DNA of 64,000 nucleotides from UBA668 sp038234785 (GTDB taxonomy: Bacteria; Actinomycetota; Acidimicrobiia; Acidimicrobiales; Ilumatobacteraceae), in assembly GCA_038234785.1 (NCBI GenBank), contig JBBQTC010000003.1, positions 1-64,000 on the forward strand, read 5' to 3'. The notes below the pieces were generated by a model. It was not told the origin of the DNA, did not search any database, and saw only the letters and a program-made list of their open reading frames with translations. This document shows, one piece after another, positions 41,684 to 50,795 of this stretch. Both the position numbers and the translations under genes were made by a program. Every line of letters starts with the position of its first letter. Position 1 is the stretch's first letter.

Positions 41684-44600
41684 CCGGTTGCGCAGCTCTT
41701 CGCGGTAGGCCTCCGCGCGCTCCATCTTCAGATGCTCGTACCCACGAACCCGGTCGGGGAGCGAGGCGATCAACACTGCGTCCTCGACGCCGGCGTCGTC
41801 GAGGCGAGCGAGCAGGGAATCGACGGCGTCGATGTACTCGGGGATCATCGCCCGTTCCACCCGGCGGACCTTCGCCCACCCCGGCACGTCGGCGAAGGTG
41901 CCCCGTAGGCGGCGCATCGAGCGCAGCACCACGAACGCGGGGGTCGCCCACCGACCGAGCCGCATCTTGCGGCGCATGCCCATCGCCCGCAACATCGGCG
42001 GGTGGAGCATCCAGGTCACCTTTGCGCCGGACCCGCCCACCGCTTCCGCCTGCGCCCGCGCCTCGGGCAGCAAGAGCAGTCGCGCGACCTCGTATTCGTC
42101 CTTGTAGGCCATCAGCTTGTGCAGGTTTCGCGTGACGGCGTCGGTGAGCTGCGGATGTCCGGCGGCCGCCACTCGGTCGACGACCGCGAGGTACTTGGCC
42201 GCGTACTTCGCGGACTGGTAGGCGGTGAGGTCGGCGGCGAGCCGATCGCGCACCGGCACTTCGTCGGCCGACTCGCCGAAGCCGGCGGCGACCTCCACCG
42301 ACGCCGCATCGGCGACCCATGCGCGGCCCCAGTCGAAGGCGGCGAGGTTCTTCTGCACGGCCACGCCGTTGAGCTCGATCGCCCGCTCCACCGTGTCGGG
42401 AGCCACAGGGATCAGGCCGGCCTGCACGGCGACGCCCACCATGAACACATTGACCGTGCTGTCGTCACCGAGGAGGCCGACCACCAGACGCTGGGCGTCC
42501 ACCCGCATGCTGGATCGTGTGTTGGCGTCGAGGCGATCGGTGATCTCGCCGATGGGGTAGGCCTGGTCCGGGTGGATGATCATCGATCCAGTGGGCACGG
42601 TGGCCGTGTTGGCGACGACCACCGTGCGGTCGGTCGAGGCGCTGCGCATCGTCGCGTCGATGCCGGCCACCAGCTGATCGAAGGCGATCAGGACGTCGAC
42701 GGAACCTTCGGTCGCCTTGTTCGACGGATGGGGTGCGATGCGCGAGAGGCGGACGTCGCTGACCACGGGACCGGCCTTCTGGCTGAGTCCCGTCTGGTCG
42801 AGCCCGCGGACGTGGAAGCCCTGCAGCATCGCCGCCGTGCCGAGGATCTGGCTCGTGGTCACCACGCCCGTGCCGCCGATGCCGCTCATGCGGATGGTGC
42901 ACTCCTGCTCGTCGTTGCGCGGTGGCACGGGCAGTTGCACGGGAACGGTCGGCAGTCGTCGCTTCGGTGATCCCTTGCCCTTGCCCGGCACCACCGTCAT
43001 GAATGCGGGGCAGTCGCCTTCGAGGCACGAGAGGTCGAAGTTGCACGAACCCTGATCGATTCGCGTCTTGCGGCCGAACGCGGTGTCGGTGGGTTGCACC
43101 GAGAGGCAGTTGCTCTTGTCGCCGCAGTCGCCGCATCCCTCGCACACGCGCTCGTTGATGACGACCTTGAACTTGGGCTGTTCGATCTTGTTGCGCTTGC
43201 GGTCGCGCCGCTTCTCGGCCGCACAGCGCTGATCATGAATGAGCACCGTGGTGCCCGGGATCATCGACAGCACTTCCTGCGCCTCGATGAGGCGCGTGCG
43301 CCCCCAGACCTTGAGCCCCGGCGGCATGTCGGCCGCCTTGTACTTCGAGAGTTCATCGGTGGTGACGATGATGTGCTGGACACCCTCCGCCTGGAGGACC
43401 TTGACGAGCGAAATGACGTCGAGCTGCCCGAACGGGTCCTGCCCACCCGTCATCGCCACTGCGCCGTTGTAGAGGATCTTGTAGGTGATGTTCGCACCGT
43501 TGGCCACCGCGGCGCGGATCGCGGACAGACCCGAATGGAAGAGCGTGCCGTCACCGATGTTCTGGATGAGGTGCTCGTCGTCGACGAACGGTGCCATGCC
43601 GAACCACTGAGCGCCCTCGTTGCCCATCGCGGTGAGCCCGACGATGTGGCCGACACGCTCGGGCTCCATCAGCAGCACCATCGTGTGGCAGCCGATCCCC
43701 GCGCCGACGAGGGCGCCGTCGGGCACCTTCGTGGAGGAGTTGTGCGGGCAGCCCGAGCAGAAGTACGGCTGGCGCGACACCGACAGCGGGATCAACGCAC
43801 GCGGCGCCGGTGGAGGCGGTGCGAGTCGCTCGGCAAGCCGTGTGGCGAGGCGGGTGCGCAGCAGCGGAGCGATCGAGTCTGCCTCCAGGGTGCCGGTGAA
43901 CGGGAACAGCGGCGACTCGTCGGGTGCCCGTTTGCCGCAGACGACGGGGTGGTCGGCACGTCCGAAGAGGGCATCCTTCACCAGCCACTCGAGGTTCTGA
44001 GCCTTCTCCTCGATGACGATGATCTCGGCGAGCCCCTCGGCGAACTCGCGCACCTGGCCGATGTCGAGCGGAACGGGCATGCCCAGTTTGAACAGCCGGA
44101 TGCCCGCACCGCGGATCGCATTGTGGTCCCCGAACCCGAGCAGTCGCAGGGCCTCGAGGGTCTCGTGGTAGGTGTGCCCGCTGGCGACGATGCCGACCCA
44201 GTCGTGGGGTCCTCGAACCGGGATCGTGTTGAGGTGGTTCAGCACGCCGTATTCACGGGCCAGCTTCAGGCGGACCTCATGGAACTCGCGCTCCATCTCC
44301 AGCGAGTACGGGGTGAGCACCTGGCCGGACGGATGGGGGACCCACAGCTTCCCGTCGACCTCCATGGTCGGCACGATCGGTGTGATGCGGTCGGGGTGCA
44401 CCTCGACCGACCCGGTCCCGTCCGCAACGGCCTCGACGACCTTCACGCTCGCCCACACACCACATGCGCGTGACATGGCGATGGCATGGCGACCGAGGTC
44501 GATGGCTTCCTGGACATCGCCCGGGTAGATGATCGGCATGTTGAGATCGACCAACGTCGCGCCGCTCGACGAGGGCAGCGTGCTGCTCTTCGCGTTGGGG

Positions 44601-45049
44601 TCGTCGCCCACGAGAGCGATGGCACCGCCGAGGTGCGATGTCCCGGCGAACGTCGCGTGACGCAGCGCGTCGCTCGCACGGTCGAGCCCCGGCGCCTTCC
44701 CGTACCAGATGCCGATGATCCCGTCGTACCGACACGAATCCAGGGTCACGGCGAGCTGCGAGCCCATCACCGCCGTGGCCGCCAGCTCCTCGTTGAGCGC
44801 GGGCTGCATCACCAACCGAAGCCCCTCGGCGTCGGCCAGCGCGGCGGCGGCGGACACGTCGCGGTCGTACCCCGCGAGAGGGCTCCCGGGATAGCCGGTG
44901 ACGTAGGCGGCCGTCGTGAGCCCTGCCCGCCGGTCGGCGCGGAGCTGCTCGTAGGGCAATCTGGCCAGCGCCTGGGACCCGCTGAGGAACACCCGACCAT
45001 CGTCGAGTCGATATCGGTCGGACAACTCATACGTGTCGATCACGGCCAC
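41663..45049 (-). CDS. indolepyruvate ferredoxin oxidoreductase, fused subunits
   Basis: A 1128-residue fused enzyme that oxidises aryl- or branched 2-oxoacids, such as indolepyruvate, to acyl-CoA with ferredoxin reduction. The N-terminal part is the pyrimidine-binding and TPP-dependent alpha region (YVTGYPGSPLAGYD), with SGCPHNSSTKVP and IGDGTLFHSGL in the TPP domain. Cys-rich segments VCEGCGDCGDKSNCLSVQP and CNFDLSCLEGDCPAF could bind Fe-S clusters. SGIGGTGVVTTSQILGTAAM begins the gamma domain. Probable GTG start at 45049; upstream frame is antisense to other genes. It is oxygen-sensitive in many anaerobes, but aerobic actinobacteria carry this form too. Confidence 0.9.
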   Translation of the reverse strand: MAVIDTYELSDRYRLDDGRVFLSGSQALARLPYEQLRADRRAGLTTAAYVTGYPGSPLAGYDRDVSAAAALADAEGLRLVMQPALNEELAATAVMGSQLAVTLDSCRYDGIIGIWYGKAPGLDRASDALRHATFAGTSHLGGAIALVGDDPNAKSSTLPSSSGATLVDLNMPIIYPGDVQEAIDLGRHAIAMSRACGVWASVKVVEAVADGTGSVEVHPDRITPIVPTMEVDGKLWVPHPSGQVLTPYSLEMEREFHEVRLKLAREYGVLNHLNTIPVRGPHDWVGIVASGHTYHETLEALRLLGFGDHNAIRGAGIRLFKLGMPVPLDIGQVREFAEGLAEIIVIEEKAQNLEWLVKDALFGRADHPVVCGKRAPDESPLFPFTGTLEADSIAPLLRTRLATRLAERLAPPPPAPRALIPLSVSRQPYFCSGCPHNSSTKVPDGALVGAGIGCHTMVLLMEPERVGHIVGLTAMGNEGAQWFGMAPFVDDEHLIQNIGDGTLFHSGLSAIRAAVANGANITYKILYNGAVAMTGGQDPFGQLDVISLVKVLQAEGVQHIIVTTDELSKYKAADMPPGLKVWGRTRLIEAQEVLSMIPGTTVLIHDQRCAAEKRRDRKRNKIEQPKFKVVINERVCEGCGDCGDKSNCLSVQPTDTAFGRKTRIDQGSCNFDLSCLEGDCPAFMTVVPGKGKGSPKRRLPTVPVQLPVPPRNDEQECTIRMSGIGGTGVVTTSQILGTAAMLQGFHVRGLDQTGLSQKAGPVVSDVRLSRIAPHPSNKATEGSVDVLIAFDQLVAGIDATMRSASTDRTVVVANTATVPTGSMIIHPDQAYPIGEITDRLDANTRSSMRVDAQRLVVGLLGDDSTVNVFMVGVAVQAGLIPVAPDTVERAIELNGVAVQKNLAAFDWGRAWVADAASVEVAAGFGESADEVPVRDRLAADLTAYQSAKYAAKYLAVVDRVAAAGHPQLTDAVTRNLHKLMAYKDEYEVARLLLLPEARAQAEAVGGSGAKVTWMLHPPMLRAMGMRRKMRLGRWATPAFVVLRSMRRLRGTFADVPGWAKVRRVERAMIPEYIDAVDSLLARLDDAGVEDAVLIASLPDRVRGYEHLKMERAEAYREELRNRLKAFTT

Positions 45050-45102
45050 CCGCCCATGTTGCCACCTTCTGGAGGGGGCCGTGTGCGGACCAGAATGTCC
45101 GC

Positions 45103-45285
45103 ATGTCGAGCCGTGCGATCGTGAGCCTTTCGGCGGCGGGCATCGCCTTCGCCGCGCTCGGCGGGAAGCGGGCCGAGAAGCGGTTGCGCACCGCCATCGA
45201 CGAGACCTGCATCCTCTTCGACACGGTGTTCGGCAGTGGCGGCAAGCGTGGGCTCGACGCGGTGGTCGCGCCGATGGGTTCATGA
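45103..45285 (+). CDS. small hypothetical protein (60 aa)
   Basis: A 60-residue frame starting MSSRAIVSLSAAGIAFAALGG, with a weak hydrophobic stretch at residues 6-21 and then a basic/charged tail (GKRAEKRLRTAIDETCILFD). It sits between the divergently read oxidoreductase and the convergent ABC permease, which leaves room for it. It could be a small membrane or secreted protein, or chance. No family recognised. Confidence 0.4.
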   Translation: MSSRAIVSLSAAGIAFAALGGKRAEKRLRTAIDETCILFDTVFGSGGKRGLDAVVAPMGS

Positions 45286-45289
45286 CGGG

Positions 45290-46087
45290 TCAGTTCCGAT
45301 TGACCCGCCCGGCGAGCGACCGGAACGCGAGGGTGAACGAGATCGCCCCCATGCCGAGAATGGCGAGGAGGGCCTTGCCGATGAGGTCCCACTCCCACCC
45401 CGTTTGCAGGATCGCCCGCATCCCCTCCAGGAGGTAGGTCGTGGGGTTCAGCTTCGTCGCAGTGGCGAGCCATCCCGTCATCGCTTCCTGGGGCAGGTAC
45501 GCGGTGGTGAGGAAGGCGAACGGGAAGAACAGGAGGAACGCGTTGTTCACCGCCGTCGGGTTGCCCGTGCGCAGGGCGATGGCGTACGGGAATCCGGTGA
45601 ACGCCAACCCCCAGAACCCGGCCATCAACACGAACGCGAGGATCCCGAGCACACCGGTGGCGACGTGGATGCCCAGCACGAGGCCGAGGAGCACGACCGG
45701 AAGGGCGAGGGCGACGATCAGCATGAAGTCGGCGGTCATCAGGCCGAGCAACAGAGTGCCTCGGCGCACCGGCGTGAGCAGCAGCCGGTCGAGGTAGCCG
45801 TCCTGGATGTCGACCACGAGTGCGTTCGCTCGGCTGACGCCCGTCACCGCGAACACCACGGCGACGGGCAGCTGGAACGCCTTGTAGTCGAAGCCCGGTG
45901 GGAAGTTGCCCTCGACGAACTTCTGCAGGGCGCCGACGTTGACGACGAAGAAGAAGATCGGGATCACGAGTGCGGGGCCGAACGCCTCGGGGTCGCGCCA
46001 GGTGAGGCGCAGCGCCCGCAGGCTCACGGTGCGCAGGTCGGTCCAGAACCCAGCGCTGCGCGGGTGGACTCTCGTCGTGTCGATCAC
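45290..46087 (-). CDS. ABC-2 type transporter permease
   Basis: A 265-residue membrane protein with six hydrophobic helices, starting at GTG 46087. FGPALVIPIFFFVVNVGALQ and GFPYAIALRTGNPTAVNNAFLLFFPFAFLTTAYLPQEAMTGW are the typical ABC-2/DrrB-like segments. It pairs with the ATPase encoded just upstream, with a 4-base overlap (GTGA). The likely role is export of a drug, lipid or polymer; the substrate is unknown. Confidence 0.9.
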   Translation of the reverse strand: MIDTTRVHPRSAGFWTDLRTVSLRALRLTWRDPEAFGPALVIPIFFFVVNVGALQKFVEGNFPPGFDYKAFQLPVAVVFAVTGVSRANALVVDIQDGYLDRLLLTPVRRGTLLLGLMTADFMLIVALALPVVLLGLVLGIHVATGVLGILAFVLMAGFWGLAFTGFPYAIALRTGNPTAVNNAFLLFFPFAFLTTAYLPQEAMTGWLATATKLNPTTYLLEGMRAILQTGWEWDLIGKALLAILGMGAISFTLAFRSLAGRVNRN

Positions 46088-47034
46088 AGTGCGTCCTCCT
46101 GGAGGCGGCCGCCGGTGATGTGGAGGAACACGTCGTCGAGGGTCGGCGTGCGCAGCGTGAGTCCCTCGACGTGCAGGCCGGCCTCGGCGATGGCCACTGC
46201 AACGGGACTGATCGCCGCGGCCCCGTTCTCCACCGACATCACGACCTCGTCGCCGGAGATCTCGACGCGCTCCACCTGCCGAACATTGGCGACGGCGGCG
46301 ACGACGTCGGGAGCCGTGCCGCGGGTGACCTTGGCGACGATCACGTCGCTGCCGATCGAGCGCTTGAGGTCGGTGGGAGTGCCCTCGGCGACCAGCTTTC
46401 CGCGGGCGATGATGCCGACCCGGCCGGCGAGCGCGTCGGCTTCCTCCAGATACTGGGTGGTGAGGAAGATCGTCATCCCCAACTCCTCGTTGAGGTAGCG
46501 CACCTCGGCCCAGACCGCCGCCCGGCTGGTGGGATCGAGCCCGGTCGTGGGCTCGTCGAGGAACAGGACCTCGGGCTGATGCACGAGCGCCGCCGCAAGA
46601 TCGAGGCGGCGCTTCATGCCGCCCGAGTAGGTGTTGATCCGTCGATCGATGGCATGGCCGATGTCGACCAGTCGCAGCAGATCGTCGACTCGTCGGCGGC
46701 GTTCGTGGGTCGGCAGGCCGTACAGGCGACCCTGTAGGTCGAGCAGTTCACGTCCGGTCTGCTTCGGGTCGAGCGCGGCGTCCTGGAGCGCGACGCCGAT
46801 GCGCAAGCGCACGTGCTCGGGATCGGTCGCAACGTCGAAACCGGCCACGCTGGCGCTCCCCCCGGTCGGTGCCAGCAGCGTGGTCAACATCCGCACCATG
46901 GTGCTCTTGCCGGCCCCATTCGGTCCGAGGAACCCGTAGATCTCGCCGGATTCGACCGTGAGGTCGACACCCGCGACAGCTTCGGTCTCTCCGAATCGGC
47001 GCGCCAGAGCGCGTGCCTCGATGGCTCCTGTCAT
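46084..47034 (-). CDS. ABC transporter ATP-binding protein (DrrA-like)
   Basis: A 316-residue ATPase. FLGPNGAGKSTMVRML is Walker A, YSGGMKRRLDLAAALVHQPEVLFLDEPTTGLDP is the signature and Walker B region, and QYLEEADALAGRV carries the switch. The C-terminal about 90 residues form the extra beta domain seen in DrrA/DrrC-type exporters. It feeds the ABC-2 permease gene. Confidence 0.95.
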   Translation of the reverse strand: MTGAIEARALARRFGETEAVAGVDLTVESGEIYGFLGPNGAGKSTMVRMLTTLLAPTGGSASVAGFDVATDPEHVRLRIGVALQDAALDPKQTGRELLDLQGRLYGLPTHERRRRVDDLLRLVDIGHAIDRRINTYSGGMKRRLDLAAALVHQPEVLFLDEPTTGLDPTSRAAVWAEVRYLNEELGMTIFLTTQYLEEADALAGRVGIIARGKLVAEGTPTDLKRSIGSDVIVAKVTRGTAPDVVAAVANVRQVERVEISGDEVVMSVENGAAAISPVAVAIAEAGLHVEGLTLRTPTLDDVFLHITGGRLQEDAL

Positions 47035-47057
47035 CTGGCGGACCTTACTGCGAGGGG

Positions 47058-47960
47058 TCAGGGCCGACCGCGAAGCTGCGCCTCGATGCGCGCCACACGG
47101 GTGCGCGCCGGGGGGTGGGTCATCGCCAGCCGATCACGCCACGACGTCGGACGGTCGTTGCCGAACTCTTGGAGCGCGCGGCGCAGAGCGAGGGCCAGTG
47201 GGCGCCCGAATCCCATGTCGACCGCTCGCTGATCGGCCTGGAACTCTGCATTCCGGCCCACCGAGTTCGCCATCATGTTGCTGAGGAGCAGGCCGCTGAG
47301 GAACACCCAGGAGACCGCGGTCAGCAGGGCGGCGACCAGCCGTCCCAGCGCGGTCATGCTCGACGAGTGCTGGACGAAGCTGGTGGTGGCCGCCGACGCC
47401 ACGTTCTGCAGGAAGAAGCCGATCCGGGCGAGCACCAGCACGGGGATCGACAACCACTGTCCGACGGCGAGCGCCACGGTGTGAAGTCCCAGGTGGTGGC
47501 TGAGTTCGTGAGCGAGCACGCCGCTGAGCTCGTCGCGGGGAAGCTCCTCGAGCGCGTACGAGGTCACCACCACGAGGTGGCCGCCGCACGCAAACGCGTT
47601 CAGCTCGTTCGACGGAAGGACTGCGAGCACGTACCGATGGCCCGGCAGATCGTTGAACTGCAGCACCGGCCGCCATGCGGGTGCGAGCGCCGACTCCTCG
47701 TACCTCGTCGGCCGTCGGGCGCCGAGCAGCGGCGCCAGCACGTAGAGCTGCACCGGTCGCAGGAAGAGCAGCACTGATGCCCCCAGGTATCCGCCGGCGA
47801 ACCACAGATACGGGATGTGCCAGAACAGGTGGATCGGCCACCAGAACACGGCCGTGGCGAGCAACCAGACGGGCACGATCGCCAGCACGGGCGCGATCGC
47901 GGCAATGGCGGAGGAATCGACGTTCCGCCGGGTGCCGCGCTGCCGTCTCCACGTATCCAC
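47058..47960 (-). CDS. M48-family membrane metalloprotease (HtpX-like)
   Basis: A 300-residue protein with N-terminal helices (VLAIVPVWLLATAVFWWPI and YLWFAGGYLGASVLLFL) and the HExxH zinc motif in LSGVLAHELSHHLGLH. NAEFQADQRAV provides the third zinc ligand (Glu). Further hydrophobic segments follow. M48 proteases in this class act in membrane-protein quality control. It lies just upstream of the ABC exporter genes on the same strand, 23 bases away. Confidence 0.88.
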   Translation of the reverse strand: MDTWRRQRGTRRNVDSSAIAAIAPVLAIVPVWLLATAVFWWPIHLFWHIPYLWFAGGYLGASVLLFLRPVQLYVLAPLLGARRPTRYEESALAPAWRPVLQFNDLPGHRYVLAVLPSNELNAFACGGHLVVVTSYALEELPRDELSGVLAHELSHHLGLHTVALAVGQWLSIPVLVLARIGFFLQNVASAATTSFVQHSSSMTALGRLVAALLTAVSWVFLSGLLLSNMMANSVGRNAEFQADQRAVDMGFGRPLALALRRALQEFGNDRPTSWRDRLAMTHPPARTRVARIEAQLRGRP

Positions 47961-48082
47961 TCAGGACCACGATACGAGGGCGGATCCAGGCCTTGGACGA
48001 GAATGGGCTATCCCTCGGGCAGAAACCGCCGATAACTAGCCTGCACGAACTGTGCGACAGTCGAAGCGAGAGAGGTGAACGA

Positions 48083-49831
48083 GTGGCGTCGACCACGCCA
48101 GTGACGCACGGTCCCGGAGGTGAACCCTCCGTCGACGAGCTGCTGGAACAGGCGCGTCTGGTCGAAGGCACCGATCTGGGACGTGCCCGCTCGCTGGTCC
48201 AGCAGGCCCGAGTCCTGGCTCGCGCCAACCTCCACCCGTTCGGCGAGGCGGAAGCGCTGTACCGGCTGGCTGAGCTGTCGTACGCCTCGGGTCTCAACAA
48301 CGAGGCCTTCGCGGTGGCGCTCGAATCGCGCGATCTCGCCCACCAGTGTGGCGCCGTCAACTCGGAGGTCTCCGCGCTCAACCTCATCGCCGCCGTGCAG
48401 TACCACGCGGCGAACTTCTCCGAGGCGCTGGCATCTGCGTTGGCAGCCCTCGAGTTGTACCGAACCACTGGCCAGCGCTCGAGCGAGGGCCTGCTCCTGA
48501 ACTCCCTCGCCGTCATTCAGCACAGCCTCCGCGACACCGACAAGGCGATCGTCACCTACGAGGCAGCGCTGATGGCCAACAAGGGCGAGAACCGGCCCGA
48601 CCTCGATGCCATCACGCTCGCCAACATGGCCAAGGTCCGCGCCGACCGCAAGGAGGATCTGCTGGCGGTCAGCCTCGGTGAGTCGGCGCTCGGTCTGGCC
48701 AAGGAGCATGCACCGGAGTTCGTCCCCGAGATCCTCGCCCGCCTCGCCATGGCATATGTCTCGCTTGCCGCGCTGGACCGGGCAGCCGCTGCGCTCGACG
48801 AAGCCGACGGCGTGCTGCGCGACCGCACGGTACGCCGCGTTGCGCTGTCGCCGGGAAGCGTTGTCACCGTTCGCATCGCCCGCGGCGAGTTGTACGTCGC
48901 CCAACACCTGCGCGACCACGCCCTGCGCGAGTGGGGCGACGCCCTCGACCTCGCCAGCCAGGCGAACATGACCGAGCTGTCGCTCTCGCTGCGCGAGAAG
49001 CTGGCCAACCTCAACCGCGAGATGGGTCGCTTCGAGCAGGCGCTGCTGCACCAGGAGTCCCGCTACGCGTTGAACGAGGAGATGTTCAACCGGGGGACCG
49101 ACCTGCGCATCAAGACGCTGCAGATCCAACACGACACGGAGGCCGCACGCCAACAGTCCGAGATCCTGCGGCTGCGGACGACCGAGCTGGAGACCATGGT
49201 GCAGATGCGCACTGACCGCCTCGAACACTTCCAGGTGAAGGCGCTCCAACAGGTCGCGGTGATGGCAGAGTTCTACAACAGCGACACCGGCGAGCACCCC
49301 GGCCGGGTCGGCGACCTGGCGGCCGAGATCGCCGAGGAACTGGGCGAGGACGCCGAGTTCGTCCGTCGACTCCCGCTCGCCGCGCGGATGCACGACATCG
49401 GCAAGGTCGGCATCCCGGATTCGATCCTGCTCAAGCCCGGGCCCCTCACGGCCAACGAGTTCGAACTGGTGAAGACGCACGCAACGCTCGGACACGGCAT
49501 CCTCAGCGGCAGCGAGTCACCGTTGATCGAGCTGGCGGCCGAGATCGCCCACACCCACCACGAGCGGTGGGACGGCAGCGGGTACCCCCGAGGTCTCAGC
49601 GGGCCGTACATCCCGCTGTCGGGACGCATCGTCACGGTCGCCGATGTTTTCGACGCGCTCATCAGCGAGCGGGTGTACAAGCTGGCGTGGGCGACGGTCG
49701 ACGCCGTCAACTACGTGATCGCCGGCCGCGGCACGCAGTTCGAGCCCAGGGTGGTCGACGCGTTCATCCGGGTGATGGTGCGCCGCGACCCTTCGCTGGA
49801 GTCGGGGATCGACCGGTCATCGCTCGGGTGA
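48083..49831 (+). CDS. TPR and HD-GYP domain protein (putative c-di-GMP phosphodiesterase)
   Basis: A 582-residue protein. Residues about 15-330 are helical TPR-like repeats (ALYRLAELSYASGLNNEAFAVAL, YHAANFSEALASALAALELY, and so on), then a coiled segment about 340-385. The C-terminal about 180 residues form HD-GYP: LAARMHDIGKVGIPDSIL, THATLGHGIL, HTHHERWDGSGYPRG, and VADVFDAL. HD-GYP enzymes hydrolyse cyclic-di-GMP or related dinucleotides with two or three metals, all of whose ligands appear present. The start at GTG 48083 has GAGAGG upstream. Its 3' end overlaps the convergent TetR gene by 68 bases. Confidence 0.9.
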   Translation: MASTTPVTHGPGGEPSVDELLEQARLVEGTDLGRARSLVQQARVLARANLHPFGEAEALYRLAELSYASGLNNEAFAVALESRDLAHQCGAVNSEVSALNLIAAVQYHAANFSEALASALAALELYRTTGQRSSEGLLLNSLAVIQHSLRDTDKAIVTYEAALMANKGENRPDLDAITLANMAKVRADRKEDLLAVSLGESALGLAKEHAPEFVPEILARLAMAYVSLAALDRAAAALDEADGVLRDRTVRRVALSPGSVVTVRIARGELYVAQHLRDHALREWGDALDLASQANMTELSLSLREKLANLNREMGRFEQALLHQESRYALNEEMFNRGTDLRIKTLQIQHDTEAARQQSEILRLRTTELETMVQMRTDRLEHFQVKALQQVAVMAEFYNSDTGEHPGRVGDLAAEIAEELGEDAEFVRRLPLAARMHDIGKVGIPDSILLKPGPLTANEFELVKTHATLGHGILSGSESPLIELAAEIAHTHHERWDGSGYPRGLSGPYIPLSGRIVTVADVFDALISERVYKLAWATVDAVNYVIAGRGTQFEPRVVDAFIRVMVRRDPSLESGIDRSSLG

Positions 49832-50402
49832 CCCATTCGCCCACCAGGTGGGCGAGGTCGTCGATGGGCATGTCGAGTCGGCCCATGCGATGGGCATGGC
49901 TGAACGACGACACGGCGCCCATGACGCCGATCGCGAAGAACGCGGGGTCGCCGTCGTCGACCAGGCCGGCTGCCTGAGCCTCTTCGACGAGCCGGCGCAC
50001 GTCGGAGGCGTAGACGTCGCTGCCCTCCTTCATCACCTCCGCCATCGAGTCGTCGGTCCGCTCCACGTCGAGCAGTGCGAAGTACGGCTGGTGCTCGGCC
50101 ATGAACCGCACACTGGCCTCGGCACCCTGGCGGATGCGGCACACCGAGTCGGCGTCGACGGTCATCGCAGCTGCCTGCGCCCGACGCAGCGCCTGTCGCA
50201 TCGTGCGCACCAGTTCCGCGAACAACGATTCCTTGGTGGGGAAGTACCAGTAGAACAGCCCTTTGGCGACGCCGGCCGCGGCGCAGATGTCGGAGATGCG
50301 CGTCGCCCCGTAGCCTCGCTCCGTGAACAGCCGCTCGGCTGCCTGCAACAGTTGCAGCTTGCGTTCGTTGCCCTGTTCGGTGTGCCGCCGCGGATCGACC
50401 AC
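49764..50402 (-). CDS. TetR/AcrR-family transcriptional regulator
   Basis: A 212-residue repressor-type protein. The N-terminal helix-turn-helix is in LLQAAERLFTERGYGATRISDICAAAGVAKGLFYWYFPTKESLFAELV, the classic TetR signature (read in parts). The C-terminal ligand domain is helical. Starts at GTG 50402. It is divergent from the ferredoxin gene, 68 bases between starts, so it may control it; convergent overlap of 68 bases with the HD-GYP gene. Confidence 0.92.
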   Translation of the reverse strand: MVDPRRHTEQGNERKLQLLQAAERLFTERGYGATRISDICAAAGVAKGLFYWYFPTKESLFAELVRTMRQALRRAQAAAMTVDADSVCRIRQGAEASVRFMAEHQPYFALLDVERTDDSMAEVMKEGSDVYASDVRRLVEEAQAAGLVDDGDPAFFAIGVMGAVSSFSHAHRMGRLDMPIDDLAHLVGEWVTRAMTGRSPTPAKGRGAPSPG

Positions 50403-50470
50403 GGGTCCAGTCGATCAGACCTTGACCGTCGGGTCAATCCGGGCCCGCCGCCGCCCTCTACACTCGCCCC

Positions 50471-50782
50471 ATGGCGGCCACCCGCGACGATCGCATCGCC
50501 CATCGAGCCCGCAACGAGAAGTGGAAGAACCCGCCGCTGCGCATCGAGATGCTGGAGTGCATCAACTGCGACGCGTGTCTTCGCCATTGTCCTCCTCAGT
50601 TCGGTGCGATCTTCAATCACGGTCCCGACGTGGTGATCATCCCCGAGTTGTGCAGCGGGTGCGACAAGTGCCTCCCGGCCTGCCCCGTGAACTGCATCTA
50701 CCCGTTCGACGACTGGCAGTCGACGGGATCGCCGACCGAGTGGTGGGACGAGGCCGGCGGGGCCGACGACCCATACTCCTGA
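50471..50782 (+). CDS. 4Fe-4S ferredoxin
   Basis: A 103-residue electron carrier with two Cys clusters: CINCDACLRHCP and CSGCDKCLPACPVNC. The second is a full CxxCxxCxxxC-P motif; the first has CxxCxxCxxxC-P spacing too, so two clusters are possible. It could supply electrons to or from the indolepyruvate oxidoreductase (9 kb away) or F420/CoA metabolism; no direct link is visible. Confidence 0.88.
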   Translation: MAATRDDRIAHRARNEKWKNPPLRIEMLECINCDACLRHCPPQFGAIFNHGPDVVIIPELCSGCDKCLPACPVNCIYPFDDWQSTGSPTEWWDEAGGADDPYS

Positions 50783-50795
50783 CATACTGCTCGTC

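Noticed and set aside
48008..49495. 495-codon frame opposite the TPR-HD-GYP gene
   Set aside because: A shadow: the sense strand has a full HD-GYP domain and the antisense has no motif.
49764..49831. Wrong gene end because of a 68-base convergent overlap
   Set aside because: Both the HD-GYP and TetR proteins have a good C-terminus up to the stop, so a true overlap is acceptable.
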